A stretch of 64,000 nt of DNA from Sulfuritalea sp. (GCA_016710465.1 JADJVS010000013.1:62001-126000); one strand, 5' to 3'; positions 51,167 to 61,863 are shown, counted from the first letter of the stretch. Program-made: numbers and translations. Notes: generated by a model from the sequence alone, not told the origin.

Positions 51167-52429
51167 TCATTCCGCCGCCGTTATCGGCGCCACCACCGGC
51201 GGCGGTCCGGTATGCATGCGGATGCGGCCGACATAGGCGATGGCCAGCAGCGTGGCCGCCGCCGCCAGCCAGCCGACGTGGTTGTAGCCGACAACGCGGC
51301 CCGTGGCGTCCGCCGCGATCATCGCGCCGCCCAGCCAGGAGGCGACGCCGGAGGCCAGTTGCTGCACGGCGCCGTTCATCGACATGAAGGTGCCGCGCAG
51401 GCGCGGCTGTGCCGCCGAGGTGACGACGGCCATGGCCGGCACCATGCGCCCCGGCACCAGGATGAAGAACACCGTCGACCAGACGATCGCCAGCCATAGC
51501 GGCACCGGCCAGAGGTGGGTGATCACCAGCAGGGGCAGCAGCGAGGCGAAAGCGACGGCGCGGTAGACGCGGATCTTGCCGTGGCGGTCGGCCAGGCGGC
51601 CGATCAGGCGGGAAGTGAAGAAGGTGGCGGTGCCGCCGAACAGATAGATCAGCGGGATGTCGTCGAGGCGGATGTTGGCGTTCGAGGTGATGTAGATCGT
51701 GATGTAGGGAATCACGGAAAACCCGGAAATCATGATCAGGGCCATGAACACCAGCGCGCGACGATGGTTGGCGTCGGCCAGGACGGCGAACATGGCCGAC
51801 AGGGGATGGTCGCGCTCGGCTTCGGAAATCGCCGCCGTCGGCAGGTGGCCGCGCAATGTCGGCAGCATCTTCCAGCCCAGCGCCAGCAGGCCGCAGGACA
51901 AGAGCGCGATGAAATAGAAGGGGAAGCGCCAGCCGAAATGATTGGCGAGGTACAGCGAAAGCGGCACGCCGGCGACGGTGGACAGGGAAAACGCCGACAT
52001 GATGGTGCCGCTGGCGCGACCGCGACGCTCGAATGGAATCAGGTCGCCGACCATGGTCTGCACCATCGAACCCAGCACGCCGCCGAAGGCACCCGCCGTG
52101 CCGCGCGCCGCCAGCAGCGTCCAGTAGCCCGGCGCCAGGCCGCAGGCCAGCGTGGCCACTGCGAACAGGCCGAACATCGTCAGCAGGAGGCGCTTGCGCT
52201 CGAAACGGTCGACGAACATCGCCGCCAGCAGGCCGGTGAATGCCGCCGAAAAGGTGTAGGACGAGACCAGCAGGCCGAATTCGTGGGTGCCGACGCCGAG
52301 CTCGCGCATCAGCACCGGGCCCAGCGGCATCATGATCATGAAGTCGAGGATGTGCGCGAACTGGATGCCGGCCAGTGTCAGCAGCAGCATGCGTTCGCGG
52401 GAGGGATCGAGGGGCGTGGTGGTGCTCAT
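51167..52429 (-). CDS. MFS transporter
   Basis: 420-residue major facilitator with 12 predicted helices. Seen: the loop 2-3 motif FVDRFERKRLLLTMFGLFAVATLACG and the helix-5 glycine-rich GTAGAFGGVLGSMVQTMVGDLIPFERRGRASG typical of drug/sugar-efflux (DHA1, AraJ/YdhP-like) exporters. The substrate is unknown. The start is ATG 52429, overlapping the LysR stop by 4 bp, so regulator and transporter are co-translated. It converges with the Pat gene with a 3-bp gap. Confidence 0.88.
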   Translation of the reverse strand: MSTTTPLDPSRERMLLLTLAGIQFAHILDFMIMMPLGPVLMRELGVGTHEFGLLVSSYTFSAAFTGLLAAMFVDRFERKRLLLTMFGLFAVATLACGLAPGYWTLLAARGTAGAFGGVLGSMVQTMVGDLIPFERRGRASGTIMSAFSLSTVAGVPLSLYLANHFGWRFPFYFIALLSCGLLALGWKMLPTLRGHLPTAAISEAERDHPLSAMFAVLADANHRRALVFMALIMISGFSVIPYITIYITSNANIRLDDIPLIYLFGGTATFFTSRLIGRLADRHGKIRVYRAVAFASLLPLLVITHLWPVPLWLAIVWSTVFFILVPGRMVPAMAVVTSAAQPRLRGTFMSMNGAVQQLASGVASWLGGAMIAADATGRVVGYNHVGWLAAAATLLAIAYVGRIRMHTGPPPVVAPITAAE

Positions 52430-53364
52430 GGGTTCGGGGCAGGAGTCGGTGCTGGTGGTACGCCGATTCTGGGCTCGGCGAGGGCGTCGGGCGCCTGCAG
52501 GCGCGCGCGCCACCACTTCAGCGCCTCGCCTTCGTCATCGGCGGACCAGGCCAGCCACAGTGGTTCGGCGGGGCGCGGGGCGACGACGTCGAGCGCCACC
52601 AACTCGCGCTTCTTGAGCGCCGTCGCGATGCGGCAGCGCGGCAGGTAGCCGTAGCCGAGGCCGGCGCATTGCAGGGCGATCTTGGCTTCGATGTCGGCCA
52701 CGGTGATGCGCGCGCGACCGGCGACCAGGCCGATGCTGCGCGCCGGCAGCAGGCGCGCGCTGTCGGCGACGACGATGGCGGTATGCCCGAGCAGGTCGTC
52801 CTCGTCGAGCGGACGGCCGATGCGCGCCAGCGCATGCGAGGGCGCGACGCAGAACGCGAAGTCGATCGCGCGCAGGCGGGTGGCGTGCTGCGCGAAACCG
52901 GGCGGCGGGTCGCCGATCGCCAGGGCCAGATCGGCGCGGCCCTCGCGTAGCGCCTCCCAGGCGCCGGTCATGACCTCGGTGCCGAGGCGCAGGCGCGTGC
53001 CGCAATTCAGCGCCTCGAAGGCGCGAATGTGCTCGACCAGGGCGGCGGCGGGCAGCAGCGAGTCATGCACCAAACGCAACTCGGCTTCGTAGCCGGTGGC
53101 GATGCGGCGCAGGCGCGACTCGAGGTCGGCCGCCGAGCGCAACAGCCAGCGCCCTTCATTGAGCAGCTCGCTGCCGGCGGGCGTCAGGCTGACGCGCGGC
53201 CCGCGCCGGAAAAAAAGCGGAAAGCCGAGTTGCTCTTCCAGCTTGGCCACCGTATACGAGATTGTCGACGGCACCTTGTGCAGGGCCTCGGCGGCGGCAG
53301 CAAAGGAACCGCCGCGATCGATGGCGTCGATGATCTCGATGGCGTCGAGGCTCAGCTTGAGCAT
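52426..53364 (-). CDS. LysR-family transcriptional regulator
   Basis: 312-residue LysR protein: N-terminal winged helix (DAIEIIDAIDRGGSFAAAAEALHKVPSTISYTVAKLEEQLGFPLFFRRGPRVSLTPAG) and a periplasmic-binding-like effector domain. The last residues PPAPTPAPNP include a degenerate copy of the dispersed 14-mer (52443-52456). It is divergent from the flavodoxin-like gene and heads the MFS gene; by family habit it would control the divergent gene through the 186-bp intergenic region. Confidence 0.9.
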   Translation of the reverse strand: MLKLSLDAIEIIDAIDRGGSFAAAAEALHKVPSTISYTVAKLEEQLGFPLFFRRGPRVSLTPAGSELLNEGRWLLRSAADLESRLRRIATGYEAELRLVHDSLLPAAALVEHIRAFEALNCGTRLRLGTEVMTGAWEALREGRADLALAIGDPPPGFAQHATRLRAIDFAFCVAPSHALARIGRPLDEDDLLGHTAIVVADSARLLPARSIGLVAGRARITVADIEAKIALQCAGLGYGYLPRCRIATALKKRELVALDVVAPRPAEPLWLAWSADDEGEALKWWRARLQAPDALAEPRIGVPPAPTPAPNP

Positions 53365-53550
53365 GGTATCGGGCTAAATGTTCGATTTTTTCGATCTTAC
53401 GTCAGGATAAGTCTCACGACGACACGCCTTGTAATAACTGATACTACACTTACCCGATCATTTTACTCAACCTTGATTTGGGTCGGGTTGGGGTTTTCTA
53501 GGCGTTTCATCATCGGCAATATCGAATCTATCTTTCCGGAGGTATCAGAC

Positions 53551-54126
53551 ATGTCGCACACCGTTGTCGTCTATCACAGTGGCTACGGCCACACCCGCAA
53601 ACAGGCCGAGGCCGTCTGCCAGGGCGCCGCCGGCGTTGCCGGCGCCAGCGCCGAGCTGGTCGAGATCAATGCCGAAGGCCAGTTGGCCGATGGCGCCTGG
53701 GAAAAGCTGGACGCGGCCGACGCCATTGTCTTCGGCACGCCGACCTACATGGGTGGGCCCTCGTGGCAGTTCAAGCGCTTTGCCGATGCCAGCTCCAAGG
53801 CCTGGTTCACGTCAAAGTGGAAGAACAAGATTGCCGCCGGCTTCACCAACTCGGCCTCGCTCAACGGCGACAAGACGCAGACCCTCAACTACCTGTTCAC
53901 GCTGGCCATGCAGCAGGGCATGGTCTGGGTCGGCACCGGCATGATGCCGGCCAACAGCAAGGCGGCGCAGCGCAACGACGTGAACTGGCTGGGCGCGTTC
54001 TCCGGGGCCATGGCGCAATCGCCGTCGGACTCCAGTCCCGAGGAAGGCCCGCCGCCCGGCGACCTGGAAACCGCGCGCCTGTTCGGCGCCCGCGTGGCAG
54101 AGACCGCGGCGCGCTGGAACGCTTAA
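53551..54126 (+). CDS. Flavodoxin-like/WrbA-type NAD(P)H oxidoreductase
   Basis: 191-residue FMN protein: phosphate loop YHSGYGHTRKQAEAV and the flavin-contact segment FGTPTYMGGPSWQFKRFADAS, followed by the central G-F-T-N-S-A-S-L-N loop of the WrbA/flavodoxin group. It probably reduces quinones or aromatic nitro compounds. GGAGG precedes ATG 53551. Its divergent LysR and the coupled MFS exporter suggest an inducible detoxification set. Confidence 0.87.
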   Translation: MSHTVVVYHSGYGHTRKQAEAVCQGAAGVAGASAELVEINAEGQLADGAWEKLDAADAIVFGTPTYMGGPSWQFKRFADASSKAWFTSKWKNKIAAGFTNSASLNGDKTQTLNYLFTLAMQQGMVWVGTGMMPANSKAAQRNDVNWLGAFSGAMAQSPSDSSPEEGPPPGDLETARLFGARVAETAARWNA

Positions 54127-54254
54127 ACAGGAGGACGCTTTGCGCGCGTGCTGGACATCGTGCGGCGAGGAGCTAGACTGAAAATCGAGTCGGGGCTCTA
54201 AATTGGCGCGGTGGATGTATGCGCGGGGATCCCGGCCTTCAGCGGGGGATGGTC

Positions 54255-55055
54255 ATGAAACTCATGGTTCAAGCGTGGCAACTGCTCCTCGCCCTGGTGT
54301 TGGGCTCGGCGGCGGTAGCCGGCGCGGACACCGGATCGACGTGGAAATCCCCCGGGCAATTGGTTGAAGCCTTCGTCGAACTGGCGCTGAAAAGCGACTA
54401 CTCGACGCGCGTGCATCCGGTGCGCAAATGGACGACTCCGATCCGCTACATGCTCGTCCACCGCGTTGGCGAAGAGGAAGTCCATGCCGCGCTGGTGATC
54501 ACCCACCTCGGGCAGATCGCGCGAATTACCGGGCTTGACATCGAACCCGCGACCACAGCAGGGGAAGCCAATTACGTGGTGGTGCTGACGCGCGAGGACA
54601 TGCTCGAAGCCGACACCCTGCAATTCCTCGGCTCGGCACGCGACGGCGGACGCGAGCGCTTCTTCCGCGACAGCATCTGCCTGGCAAGTTTTCGCGCCAA
54701 CACGAAGGGGAGCATCCTGCGCGCGGCGGCGATGATTCCGGTCGACCGGGCCCGCGGCAAGGGCGATCTGCTGGGTTGTGTCGCCGAGGAGCTGACGCAC
54801 ATGCTGGGCTTGTCCAACGACACGCACCTGCCGCTGCCGACCATCTTCAGCCACGGCACCGTTCGCGGCGCGCTGTCCGGGCTGGATTACCTGATGTTGA
54901 AGATGCTCTACGACCCGCGCGTCAAGCCGGGGATGACAGAAGCCGCGCTGCGGCCGATCCTCCACGGGATCGCGATCGAGCTGGAGCAGTCCGGCGTCAT
55001 CGAGACTGCCGAGCGACTCGCGGCGGAGACCGGACTCGCCGGCATCAACCCCTGA
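54255..55055 (+). CDS. Exported DUF2927 protein
   Basis: 266-residue protein with a signal peptide (MKLMVQAWQLLLALVLGSAAVAGA). The mature part has the DUF2927 signature: RFFRDSICLASFRAN, AAMIPVDRARGKGDLLGCVAEELTHMLGLSNDTHL and LDYLMLKMLYDPRVKPGM. The E-E-L-T-H motif recalls a zinc-protease helix, but family activity is untested. I start at ATG 54255, with GGGGGA 6 nt upstream; ATG 54249 is also possible. Confidence 0.8.
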   Translation: MKLMVQAWQLLLALVLGSAAVAGADTGSTWKSPGQLVEAFVELALKSDYSTRVHPVRKWTTPIRYMLVHRVGEEEVHAALVITHLGQIARITGLDIEPATTAGEANYVVVLTREDMLEADTLQFLGSARDGGRERFFRDSICLASFRANTKGSILRAAAMIPVDRARGKGDLLGCVAEELTHMLGLSNDTHLPLPTIFSHGTVRGALSGLDYLMLKMLYDPRVKPGMTEAALRPILHGIAIELEQSGVIETAERLAAETGLAGINP

Positions 55056-55185
55056 GACAGCCGCCGGATGTGACCAAATGCACGCTTGCGGGCGTCGCTT
55101 CGCGCCGCCGGGTGACATATGTCACTTGCCGGGCGATTCAGTTTTGCTTCGCTCGCATGGTTGACATATAAAGCGATCGTCGATT

Positions 55186-55277
55186 CTGAAACAAGGCAAA
55201 TCCGTCGAAAGGCGGAGACGCAAAATCACCGGCCTACCGGAGCGCAATCCCGCGACTCCCATGGCAGCGGAATCCCC
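55186..55277 (+). promoter_or_regulatory. c-di-GMP-I (GEMM) riboswitch-like leader
   Basis: The leader contains, in order, the conserved GEMM-I pieces: GGCAAA (55195-55200), stem TCCGTC-GAAA-GGCGGA (55201-55216) with the GAAA tetraloop, GACGCAAA (55217-55224), and the CCGGCCTA tetraloop-receptor strand (about 55230-55237), then a second arm near 55262-55277. A TTGACA -35-like box is at 55161-55166, and the ribosome site AGGAG at 55278-55282 lies directly after it, so ligand binding could hide or expose the start. The second stem is less canonical. Confidence 0.72.
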
Positions 55278-55288
55278 AGGAGATCGCG

Positions 55289-56924
55289 ATGAACTTCGAA
55301 CTGCCCGCCACCGGCCGCGACCAGGCCCCCGCCTTCCTCGCCGCCGAAGACTGCCGCGACTGGCTGGTCAAGGTTCCCCTGGCCAATCCTTCCCAGGCCC
55401 AAACCATCGTCCTGCGGCAACTCGGCTTGCTGCATCGCTTCGACCTCCCGGTGGCGGAACGCCTGGCGATCCTCGAGGAACTGCGCGGTTCGGTATGCAA
55501 GCTGCAGGAAGACGCCGCGCGGAATTTCGCCGCGCGACCCTTGCCGCTGGCGCCACCGGAGCAGCATGCCCTGGAAAGTTCGCTGGAAGTCTGGAACCTC
55601 CTCGCCCTGGGCTACCTGCGCTGCTTTTCGATCGCCGCCGACGGCCGCGGCGCGGAAGCCGCCGCGATGCAAGCGCTGCTGGCCCAGCGCACGCTGTCGG
55701 TGTTCGCCGACTGGCAGGTGGACCTCTGTCGCGGCGAACAACTGCCGGACCGCGGCTATTGGCTGAAACTGCATCGCATCCTGGCCGCCGCCGAATCGCT
55801 CGGGGTGCACGGCCTGCCGGTCGACGACCTCTTGCGCCACGGCAAGCTGCCCACCAGCGCGCTGGCGGCGTATGCGGAATGCAACTTGCTGAGCGCGGCC
55901 AACCTGTACGAACTGCCGGCCCGCCACCTGGCCTGGGTGGCGCGCTGGGCCAGGCGCTGGGGCGGCAAGCTGGAGCTGCTGCGCGCCGCGCCGGAGGATA
56001 TTCGCAACCGCGCGCTGCCGCTATGCGTCGATCTCGAATCGGACCAGCCGGCCCGCTACCAACCCTTCGCCACCCGCGGCGGCCGCTGGCTGGAAACCAC
56101 GGAATTGCGCACGAGCCTGGCCTCGCGCATCACGCTGCTGGACCAGGGAAACGCGCCCGCGTCGCTGCAACTCGGCGACGATGTCACCCAGCCCTCCGCC
56201 AGCCACCTCCTGCGCCGTGTCATGCAGCGCTGGTGCCAGGGAGGGAGCCCGCGCGCGGAGGCGCGCCAGCCGGCCAGCGGCACATGCCATGTCGTTGTCG
56301 GCTTTCGACGCGGCCCACCGCCAATTGACCGGCGGCAGGCTGTTCATCCCGCCCAACCGCGATGCGACGCTGCTGCGGCGCGAACGCGAGGAGTTCGAGA
56401 CCTTCGGCAGCCTGCGCCACATGGAGTCCGCGGACGGGCGCGCGGAGAACCCGGCGACGGAGAACTGGCGCGTGATCGACGACTGGCAACTGCTCAACGC
56501 CTCGCCCGCCGGCATGCGCCTTTCGCGCACGCTGGACAAGGGTTCGCGCATCGGCGCCGGCCAACTGATCGCGGCCAGGTTGCCGGGTGGCGAGCGCTTT
56601 TCGCTGGCCGTGGTGCGCTGGGCGCTGCGCGAAGGGGACGATACGCTGACGGCCGGCATCCAGTTGCTTCCGGGCGAGCCGCGCCCCGCGACGGTGCGCC
56701 TGATCCAGTCCGACGGCACCGCAGCCACCTGGCAACCCGCCTTCGTGCTGCCGGAAATCGCCGCCCTGCGCATACCCGCCAGCGTGGTGCTGCATTCCGG
56801 CAGCTTCCGCCTCGACCGCCGCATCGAACTCATGCTCGATCAACGGATGCAGGCATTGACCCTGTACCGCATCCTCGATCATGGCAATGAATTCGAGCGC
56901 TGCGTAATCCGCGCCCCAGACTGA
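55289..56924 (+). pseudogene. c-di-GMP-associated (PilZ-like?) protein, frameshifted
   Basis: One gene read in two frames. From ATG 55289 a 330-residue helical part runs to about 56302 (...MQRWCQGG, ASGTCHVVVGF); then the continuation SAFDAAHRQLTGGRLFIPPN, LSRTLDKGSRIGAGQLIAARLPG and VVRWALREGDDTLTAGIQLLPGE follows in the next frame to 56924. One extra T in TTT 56303-56305 explains the break. The C-terminal part has the look of a PilZ-type beta barrel. Its leader is a c-di-GMP riboswitch candidate. Whether the indel is biological or a sequencing error is open; later genes show the same pattern. Confidence 0.72.
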
Positions 56925-57712
56925 GCCGCGTTCAGCCCGCGCGGCGGCATCAGAGGTCGAGGCCGCGCGGCTTCCCTTCCGGCACGGGCAAAAACGGCAT
57001 CGAACACCGGGTTTGGCAGCAGGCGCAGCAGCTTCGCCACCACGCCCATCTGCCAGGGGATCACGGTGTAACTGGCGCCGCGCTCGATGGCGCGGGCAAA
57101 GCGCCAGGCCGCCTCGTCCGCCGGCATCAGGAAGGGCATGGGATAGGCATTCACTGCCGTCATCGGCGTGGCGATGTAGCCCGGCGCGATGGTGACGACC
57201 TTGACGCCGCTGTCGCGCAACTCGCCGCGCAGGGCTTCCAGCCAGGCGATGGTGGCGGCCTTCGAGGCCGAATAGGCGCCGGCGCCCGGCAGGCCGCGAA
57301 TGCCGGCCACCGAGGCGATCCCGGCGAGGCGCCCGCCGCCGCGCGCGCACATCGGCGCGATGAAGGGCTGGAAGGTGTTGGCCATGCCGACGACATTGGT
57401 CTCGAAGACGCGGCGCAGGGCCGCGAGGTCTTGCGCTTCCCCAGCCAGCGTGCCGACCGAGATGCCGGCGTTGGCGATGACGATGTCGGCGACGCCGCCG
57501 GCATTGAAATCGGTGGCGGCGGCCCGCAGTGCATCGGCATCGGCGACATCGAGGACGTAGGGCCGGTGGCTTCCCGGCGGCAGCGTGGCGATCAGCGCAT
57601 CGAGCCTGTCGCCGCGCCGCGCCGCCAGGCCCAGTGTGTGCCCGCGCCCGGCATAGTGGCGTGCCAGCGCTTCGCCGATGCCGCTCGACGCGCCGGTAAT
57701 GAAGGTTCTCAT
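56879..57712 (-). CDS. Short-chain dehydrogenase/reductase
   Basis: 277 residues as read. Seen: the Rossmann motif FITGASSGIGEALARHYAG, NAG in IVIANAGIS and the catalytic Y-x-x-x-K in GAYSASKAATIAWLEALRGEL. The natural end is probably at 56950: removing one base from CCC 56974-56976 gives ...ARAGRKPRGLDL and a stop, whereas the frame as written runs on and overlaps the convergent gene by 46 bp. The substrate is unknown. Confidence 0.88.
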   Translation of the reverse strand: MRTFITGASSGIGEALARHYAGRGHTLGLAARRGDRLDALIATLPPGSHRPYVLDVADADALRAAATDFNAGGVADIVIANAGISVGTLAGEAQDLAALRRVFETNVVGMANTFQPFIAPMCARGGGRLAGIASVAGIRGLPGAGAYSASKAATIAWLEALRGELRDSGVKVVTIAPGYIATPMTAVNAYPMPFLMPADEAAWRFARAIERGASYTVIPWQMGVVAKLLRLLPNPVFDAVFARAGREAARPRPLMPPRGLNAAQSGARITQRSNSLP

Positions 57713-57749
57713 GCCGATTGCTGGCGTCGGGCCGGGGCCGGGCGGCCGC

Positions 57750-58391
57750 CTATTCCTTCTGCTTGACGACCGAGGCCTGGACGCTGTTTTGCGCCAGCAG
57801 GGCGCGCGCGCGATTCATCTCGTCAGGGTCGCGGAAGGGGCCGACGCGAACCCGATGCATGGTGCCCTTGTCCGGAATGACGACTTCCTGCACGCTGGCA
57901 TACAGGCCGGTCAAGGCCAGCTTGGCCTTGAGGTTGTCGGCGTCGGCGGCCTTCTGGAAAGCACCGACCTGAAGGTAGAAGACATCCGAGGGCAGCGGCT
58001 TGGCTTCTGCCGCCGGCGCCTCCGGCGTTGCCGACGCGGGCGCCGGCGTGGTCGCGGGCGCGCCGGCGGGCGCCATGCCGCCCTGCGCCGGCTTGCCTTC
58101 GAGGATGTTGTAGAAGTCGAAGCGGCGCTCGGCGGGCTTGTCGCCGGGCTTGCCCGGCAGGGGCGCCGGCGCGCCGGCGCCGGCCGCGGGCTTGTCGGCC
58201 TTGGGCGCGCCTTCGTACTTGTTCAGGAAGGGCAGCGGCGACTTGTTCAGGTACCAGACCACGCCGAAGGCGATCAGCACGCCGATCACCAGGCCGATGA
58301 AGACGCCGAGCAGCGTGCCGCCGGCGCTTTTCTTCTTGCGCGGCGCCGCGGATCGCGCGGCGGCCGTTCCAGTCTTGTCGAATTTGCTCAT
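57750..58391 (-). CDS. SPOR-domain cell-envelope protein
   Basis: 213-residue bitopic protein: a basic cytoplasmic N terminus, one membrane helix (about 26-48, TLLGVFIGLVIGVLIAFGVVWYL), a long Ala/Pro-rich periplasmic linker (about 60-140) and a C-terminal SPOR domain (VFYLQVGAFQKAADADNLKAKLALTG...RVRVGPFRDPDEMNRARALL) that binds denuded septal peptidoglycan, as in FtsN-like proteins. It lies 33 bp after argS, a common betaproteobacterial order. Confidence 0.9.
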   Translation of the reverse strand: MSKFDKTGTAAARSAAPRKKKSAGGTLLGVFIGLVIGVLIAFGVVWYLNKSPLPFLNKYEGAPKADKPAAGAGAPAPLPGKPGDKPAERRFDFYNILEGKPAQGGMAPAGAPATTPAPASATPEAPAAEAKPLPSDVFYLQVGAFQKAADADNLKAKLALTGLYASVQEVVIPDKGTMHRVRVGPFRDPDEMNRARALLAQNSVQASVVKQKE

Positions 58392-58424
58392 ACCGGTCCC
58401 GGTGGATGTCAAGGCAGATCGGAA

Positions 58425-60196
58425 TTACATGCTCATCGGTTGCGAAACACCGAGCAGGGCGAGTCCGCTCCTCAGCACCTGACGCGTCGCCAACGCCAGC
58501 GCAAGGCGTGCCTCGCGCGTCGCCACATCATCCACCAGCACGCGTTCGGCGTTGTACCAACTGTGGAAATCGCCGGCCAGATCCTTGAGGTAGAAGGCCA
58601 GCGCATGCGGCGCGTAATCGCGCGCGGCAGCCTGCACCAGTTCGGGGAACTCGGCCAGCCGGGCGCACAGGGCAAACTCGCGCTCATGTTGCAGCGGCGC
58701 CAAGTCGGCCCGGCCCAGTGTCGATTCATCGCCATCCCACTGCGCCAGCACCGAGCAGATGCGGGCATGGGCGTACTGCACGTAGTACACCGGGTTGTCG
58801 TTGCTCTGCGATTTGGCCAGGTCGAGGTCGAAATCCAGCGCCTGGTCGCACTTGCGCAGCATGTAGAAGAAGCGGCAGGCATCGTTGCCGACTTCCGCGC
58901 GCAGTTGGCGCAGCGTCACGTATTCGCCGGAACGGGTGGACATCGACACCTTCTGTCCGTCGCGGAACAGGCTGACGAACTGCACCAGGGTCACGTCGAG
59001 CTTGTCGGCGTCGGCGCCCGAGGCCTGCAGCGCGCCGCGGACGCGAGGGATGTAGCCGTGGTGGTCGGCGCCCCAGACGTCGATCACCTTGTCGAAGCCG
59101 CGCTCGAACTTGTTCAGGTGGTAGGCGATGTCGGAGGCGAAATAGGTGTAGATGCCGTTCTCGCGCTGTACGACGCGGTCCTTCTCGTCGCCGAAGGCGG
59201 TGGACTGGAACCACTTGGCGCCGTCCTGGGTATAGATGTGGCCGGACTTCTCAAGCTTCTCCACGGCGCGCGCCACCATGCCCGTGTCGTAGAGGCTGCG
59301 CTCGGAGAACCAGACGTCGAAATGCACGCCGAATTCCTCGAGGTCGGCGCGGCAATCGGCGAGCTGCTCGGACAGCACATGGCCATGCACGTAGGACCAG
59401 TCTTCGCCCAGCAGGTCCTTGCCGGCGAGGATGAAGCCGTCGAGACGGGCCTCGATATCCTCCGTCTCGGGCACGCAGGCGAGCACGGCCTCGGCCGGAT
59501 GCACGTAGCGGTCGCCGTGCGCCTGCTTGATCTGTTCCGCCATCTCGCGCACGTAGCCGCCTTGGTAGGCATTGGGCGGGAAGGGTATCGGCTCGTCGAA
59601 CAGTTCGAGGTACCGCAGCCAGGCCGATACCGCGAGGATGTCCATCTGCCGGCCGGCGTCATTGACGTAATACTCGCGCGTCACCTCGTAGCCGGCAAAG
59701 CCCAGCAGCGAGGCCAGGGCTGGCGCCGTAGGCGCGCGCCGCGCCGTAGCCGACATGCAGCGGGCCGGTGGGATTGGCGGAAACGAATCTCGACTTTGCA
59801 GGCGACGTGCCATGCGTCCGTTCTTCGCCGCGCCGCGACCAAAACCATCGTGGCGGCCAGCACCGGAGCCACCACCGCGCTGCGCGCCAGCCGGCGTCAG
59901 GGTGAAATTGATGGAAGCCGGCGCCGGCGATCTCGACCTTCGCGACAAAAAGGCGAGGCAGGGCAGCTCGCGGACGATGCGCTCGGCGACCTGGCGCGGA
60001 TTGGTCTTCAGTTCGCGCGCCAGTTGCATCCCCAGGTTGCTGGCGAAATCACCGTGGCTGGCCTGCTTGGGGCGCTCGAGAACGATGTCGGCAAGCCCCT
60101 GGGCGGGGCGACGCTGGCAGCGCGGCGCGCAGCAGCCCGGTGAGATGCTGACGTGCGTCGAAGGTGTTTGCCGGGGGTTGCGCTGGATGCGGCCAT
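58425..60196 (-). pseudogene. argS: Arginyl-tRNA synthetase, frame broken in the N-terminal third
   Basis: From about 59690 down to 58425 the frame is intact and clearly ArgS (EVTREYYVNDAGRQMDILA, KVSMSTRSGEYVTL, the KMSK-equivalent region and the anticodon-binding C terminus). The first third is the right protein only if several single bases are removed, for example in GGG near 59715, T at about 59788, GG 59913-59914, AAAAA 59947-59951 and GGG near 59962. Then NPTGPLHVG of the ATP site appears. Since argS is essential, sequencing error is more likely than loss. The probable start is ATG 60196. Confidence 0.85.
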
Positions 60197-60327
60197 GTCG
60201 GGAATACACGGGGCTTTCTAAGGGTGGTGAATTATACTTCCCCCGTTTTGCTAGCGGCCGCCGTGTCCGGCTTTGCCGGTGGCGGCCTCGGTCCACACTC
60301 CTACCGTCGCTTCCGCGTTCCCATTCC

Positions 60328-61863
60328 GTGCGCATTTTCCGCCTGCTCCGCATCGCCCGCGTCGCCTACCGTCATGGGCTCGACCGCCTGATCCTCGACC
60401 ACGAGTTGCAACAGGGATTCGGTGCCCGGCTGCTGTCGGCGGCCCAGGCACTGATGTTCTGGCGTGACATCTCGGCGCCGCGCGCCGTGCGCCTGCGCCA
60501 GGCCCTGGAGGCCCTGGGGCCGATCTTCGTCAGGTTCGGCCAGGTGCTGTCCAGCGCCGCGACCTGCTGCCGTTGGACGTCGCCGACGAACTGGCGCGAC
60601 TACAGGATCGCGTTCCGCCCTTTCCCTCGGAACTGGCCATCGCCCAGTTGGAGCAGGCCTACGGCAAGCCGGTGGACCAGGTCTTCACCCCGCTTCGATC
60701 GCCAGCCGGTGGCCTCGGCCTCGGTGGCCCAGGTGCATTCGCGATGCTGCCGGATGGCCGCGAAGTCGCCGTCAAGATCCTGCGCCCCGGCATCCTGCCC
60801 ATCATCGAACTGACATCGCACTGCTGCAGGTGGCCGCCAACCTGCTGGAAAAACTCTGGGCCGATGGCCGGCGGCTGAAGCCGCGCGAGGTGGTGGCCGA
60901 GTTCGACAAGTACCTGCACTACGAGCTTGACCTGATGCGCGAAGCCGCCAACTGCTCGCAGTTGCGGCGCAACTTCGCCGGCTCCGAGCTGCTGATGCTG
61001 CCCGGTGCACTGGGATTGGTGCAGCGAAGGCGTGATGGTCATGGAGCGCATGCATGGCACGCCGATTTCCCAGATTGACGCGCTGCGCGAAAGGCGTGGA
61101 CATCCCGCAACTCGCCCGTTCCGGTGTCGAGATTTTCTTTACCCGGGTGTTCCGCGACGGCTTTTTCCACGCCGACATGCATCCGGGCAACATCTTCGTG
61201 GTGCACCGAGGGCCCGCGCAAGGGCCAGTACATCGCGCGCTCGACTTCGGCATCGTTTCGGCACGCTCTCGGACAGCGACAAGAACTACCTGGCGCAGAA
61301 TTTCCTCGCCTTCTTCAAGCGCGACTACAAGCGTGTCGCCGAGGCCCATATCGAATCCGGCTGGGCACCCAAGGACACCCGCGTCGACAGGTTCGAAGCC
61401 GCGATCCGCGCCGTCTGCGAGCCCTTCTTCGACCGTCCGCTGAAGGACATTTCGCTGGGTCGCGTGCTGCTGCGCCTGTTCCAGACCTCGCGCCAGTTCA
61501 ATGTCGAGATCCAGCCGCAACTGGTGCTGCTGCAGAAGACCCTGCTCAACGTCGAGGGACTGGGCCGCGAACTCGATCCCGAGCTCGATTTGTGGAAGAC
61601 CGCCCTTCCCCTATCTCGAGCGCTGGATGAACGAACAGCTCGGCCTGCTGGCGCTGGAACACAACATCCGCCGCGAGGCGGCGAACTGGGCGCGCCTGTT
61701 GCCGGCCCTGCCGCGCCTGGTGCATCAGGCGCTGTCCGCCACCGCCGAGCCGGCACCCACGCCCGAGCTGGAAAGCCTTGCCGCCGAAGTGCGCGCCCTT
61801 CGCCAGATGCTCTGGTTTGCCCTGGCGATCGCCGCCGCGCTGACCTTCGCGATCCTGCGGTGA
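60328..61863 (+). pseudogene. ubiB: UbiB-family ubiquinone biosynthesis kinase-like protein, multiple frameshifts
   Basis: Pieces in different frames add up to a full UbiB of about 510 residues: VRIFRLLRIARVAYRHGLDR (from GTG 60328), LLPLDVADELARLQDRVPPF-like text, REVAVKILRPGI (Ala-rich and Lys motif), DLMREAANCSQLRRNFAGSE, RVFRDGFFHADMHPGN (the HADMHPGN catalytic-loop motif), and a C-terminal pair of membrane helices ending AAALTFAILR. At least five frame changes occur. UbiB is needed for ubiquinone synthesis, and ubiK is in this same window, so a working gene is expected in the organism. Confidence 0.82.

Noticed and set aside
58425..60196. Programmed frameshifting or true pseudogene for argS
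   Set aside because: Many independent single-base additions at homopolymers do not fit a programmed site, and loss of an essential synthetase is unlikely; sequence error is simpler.
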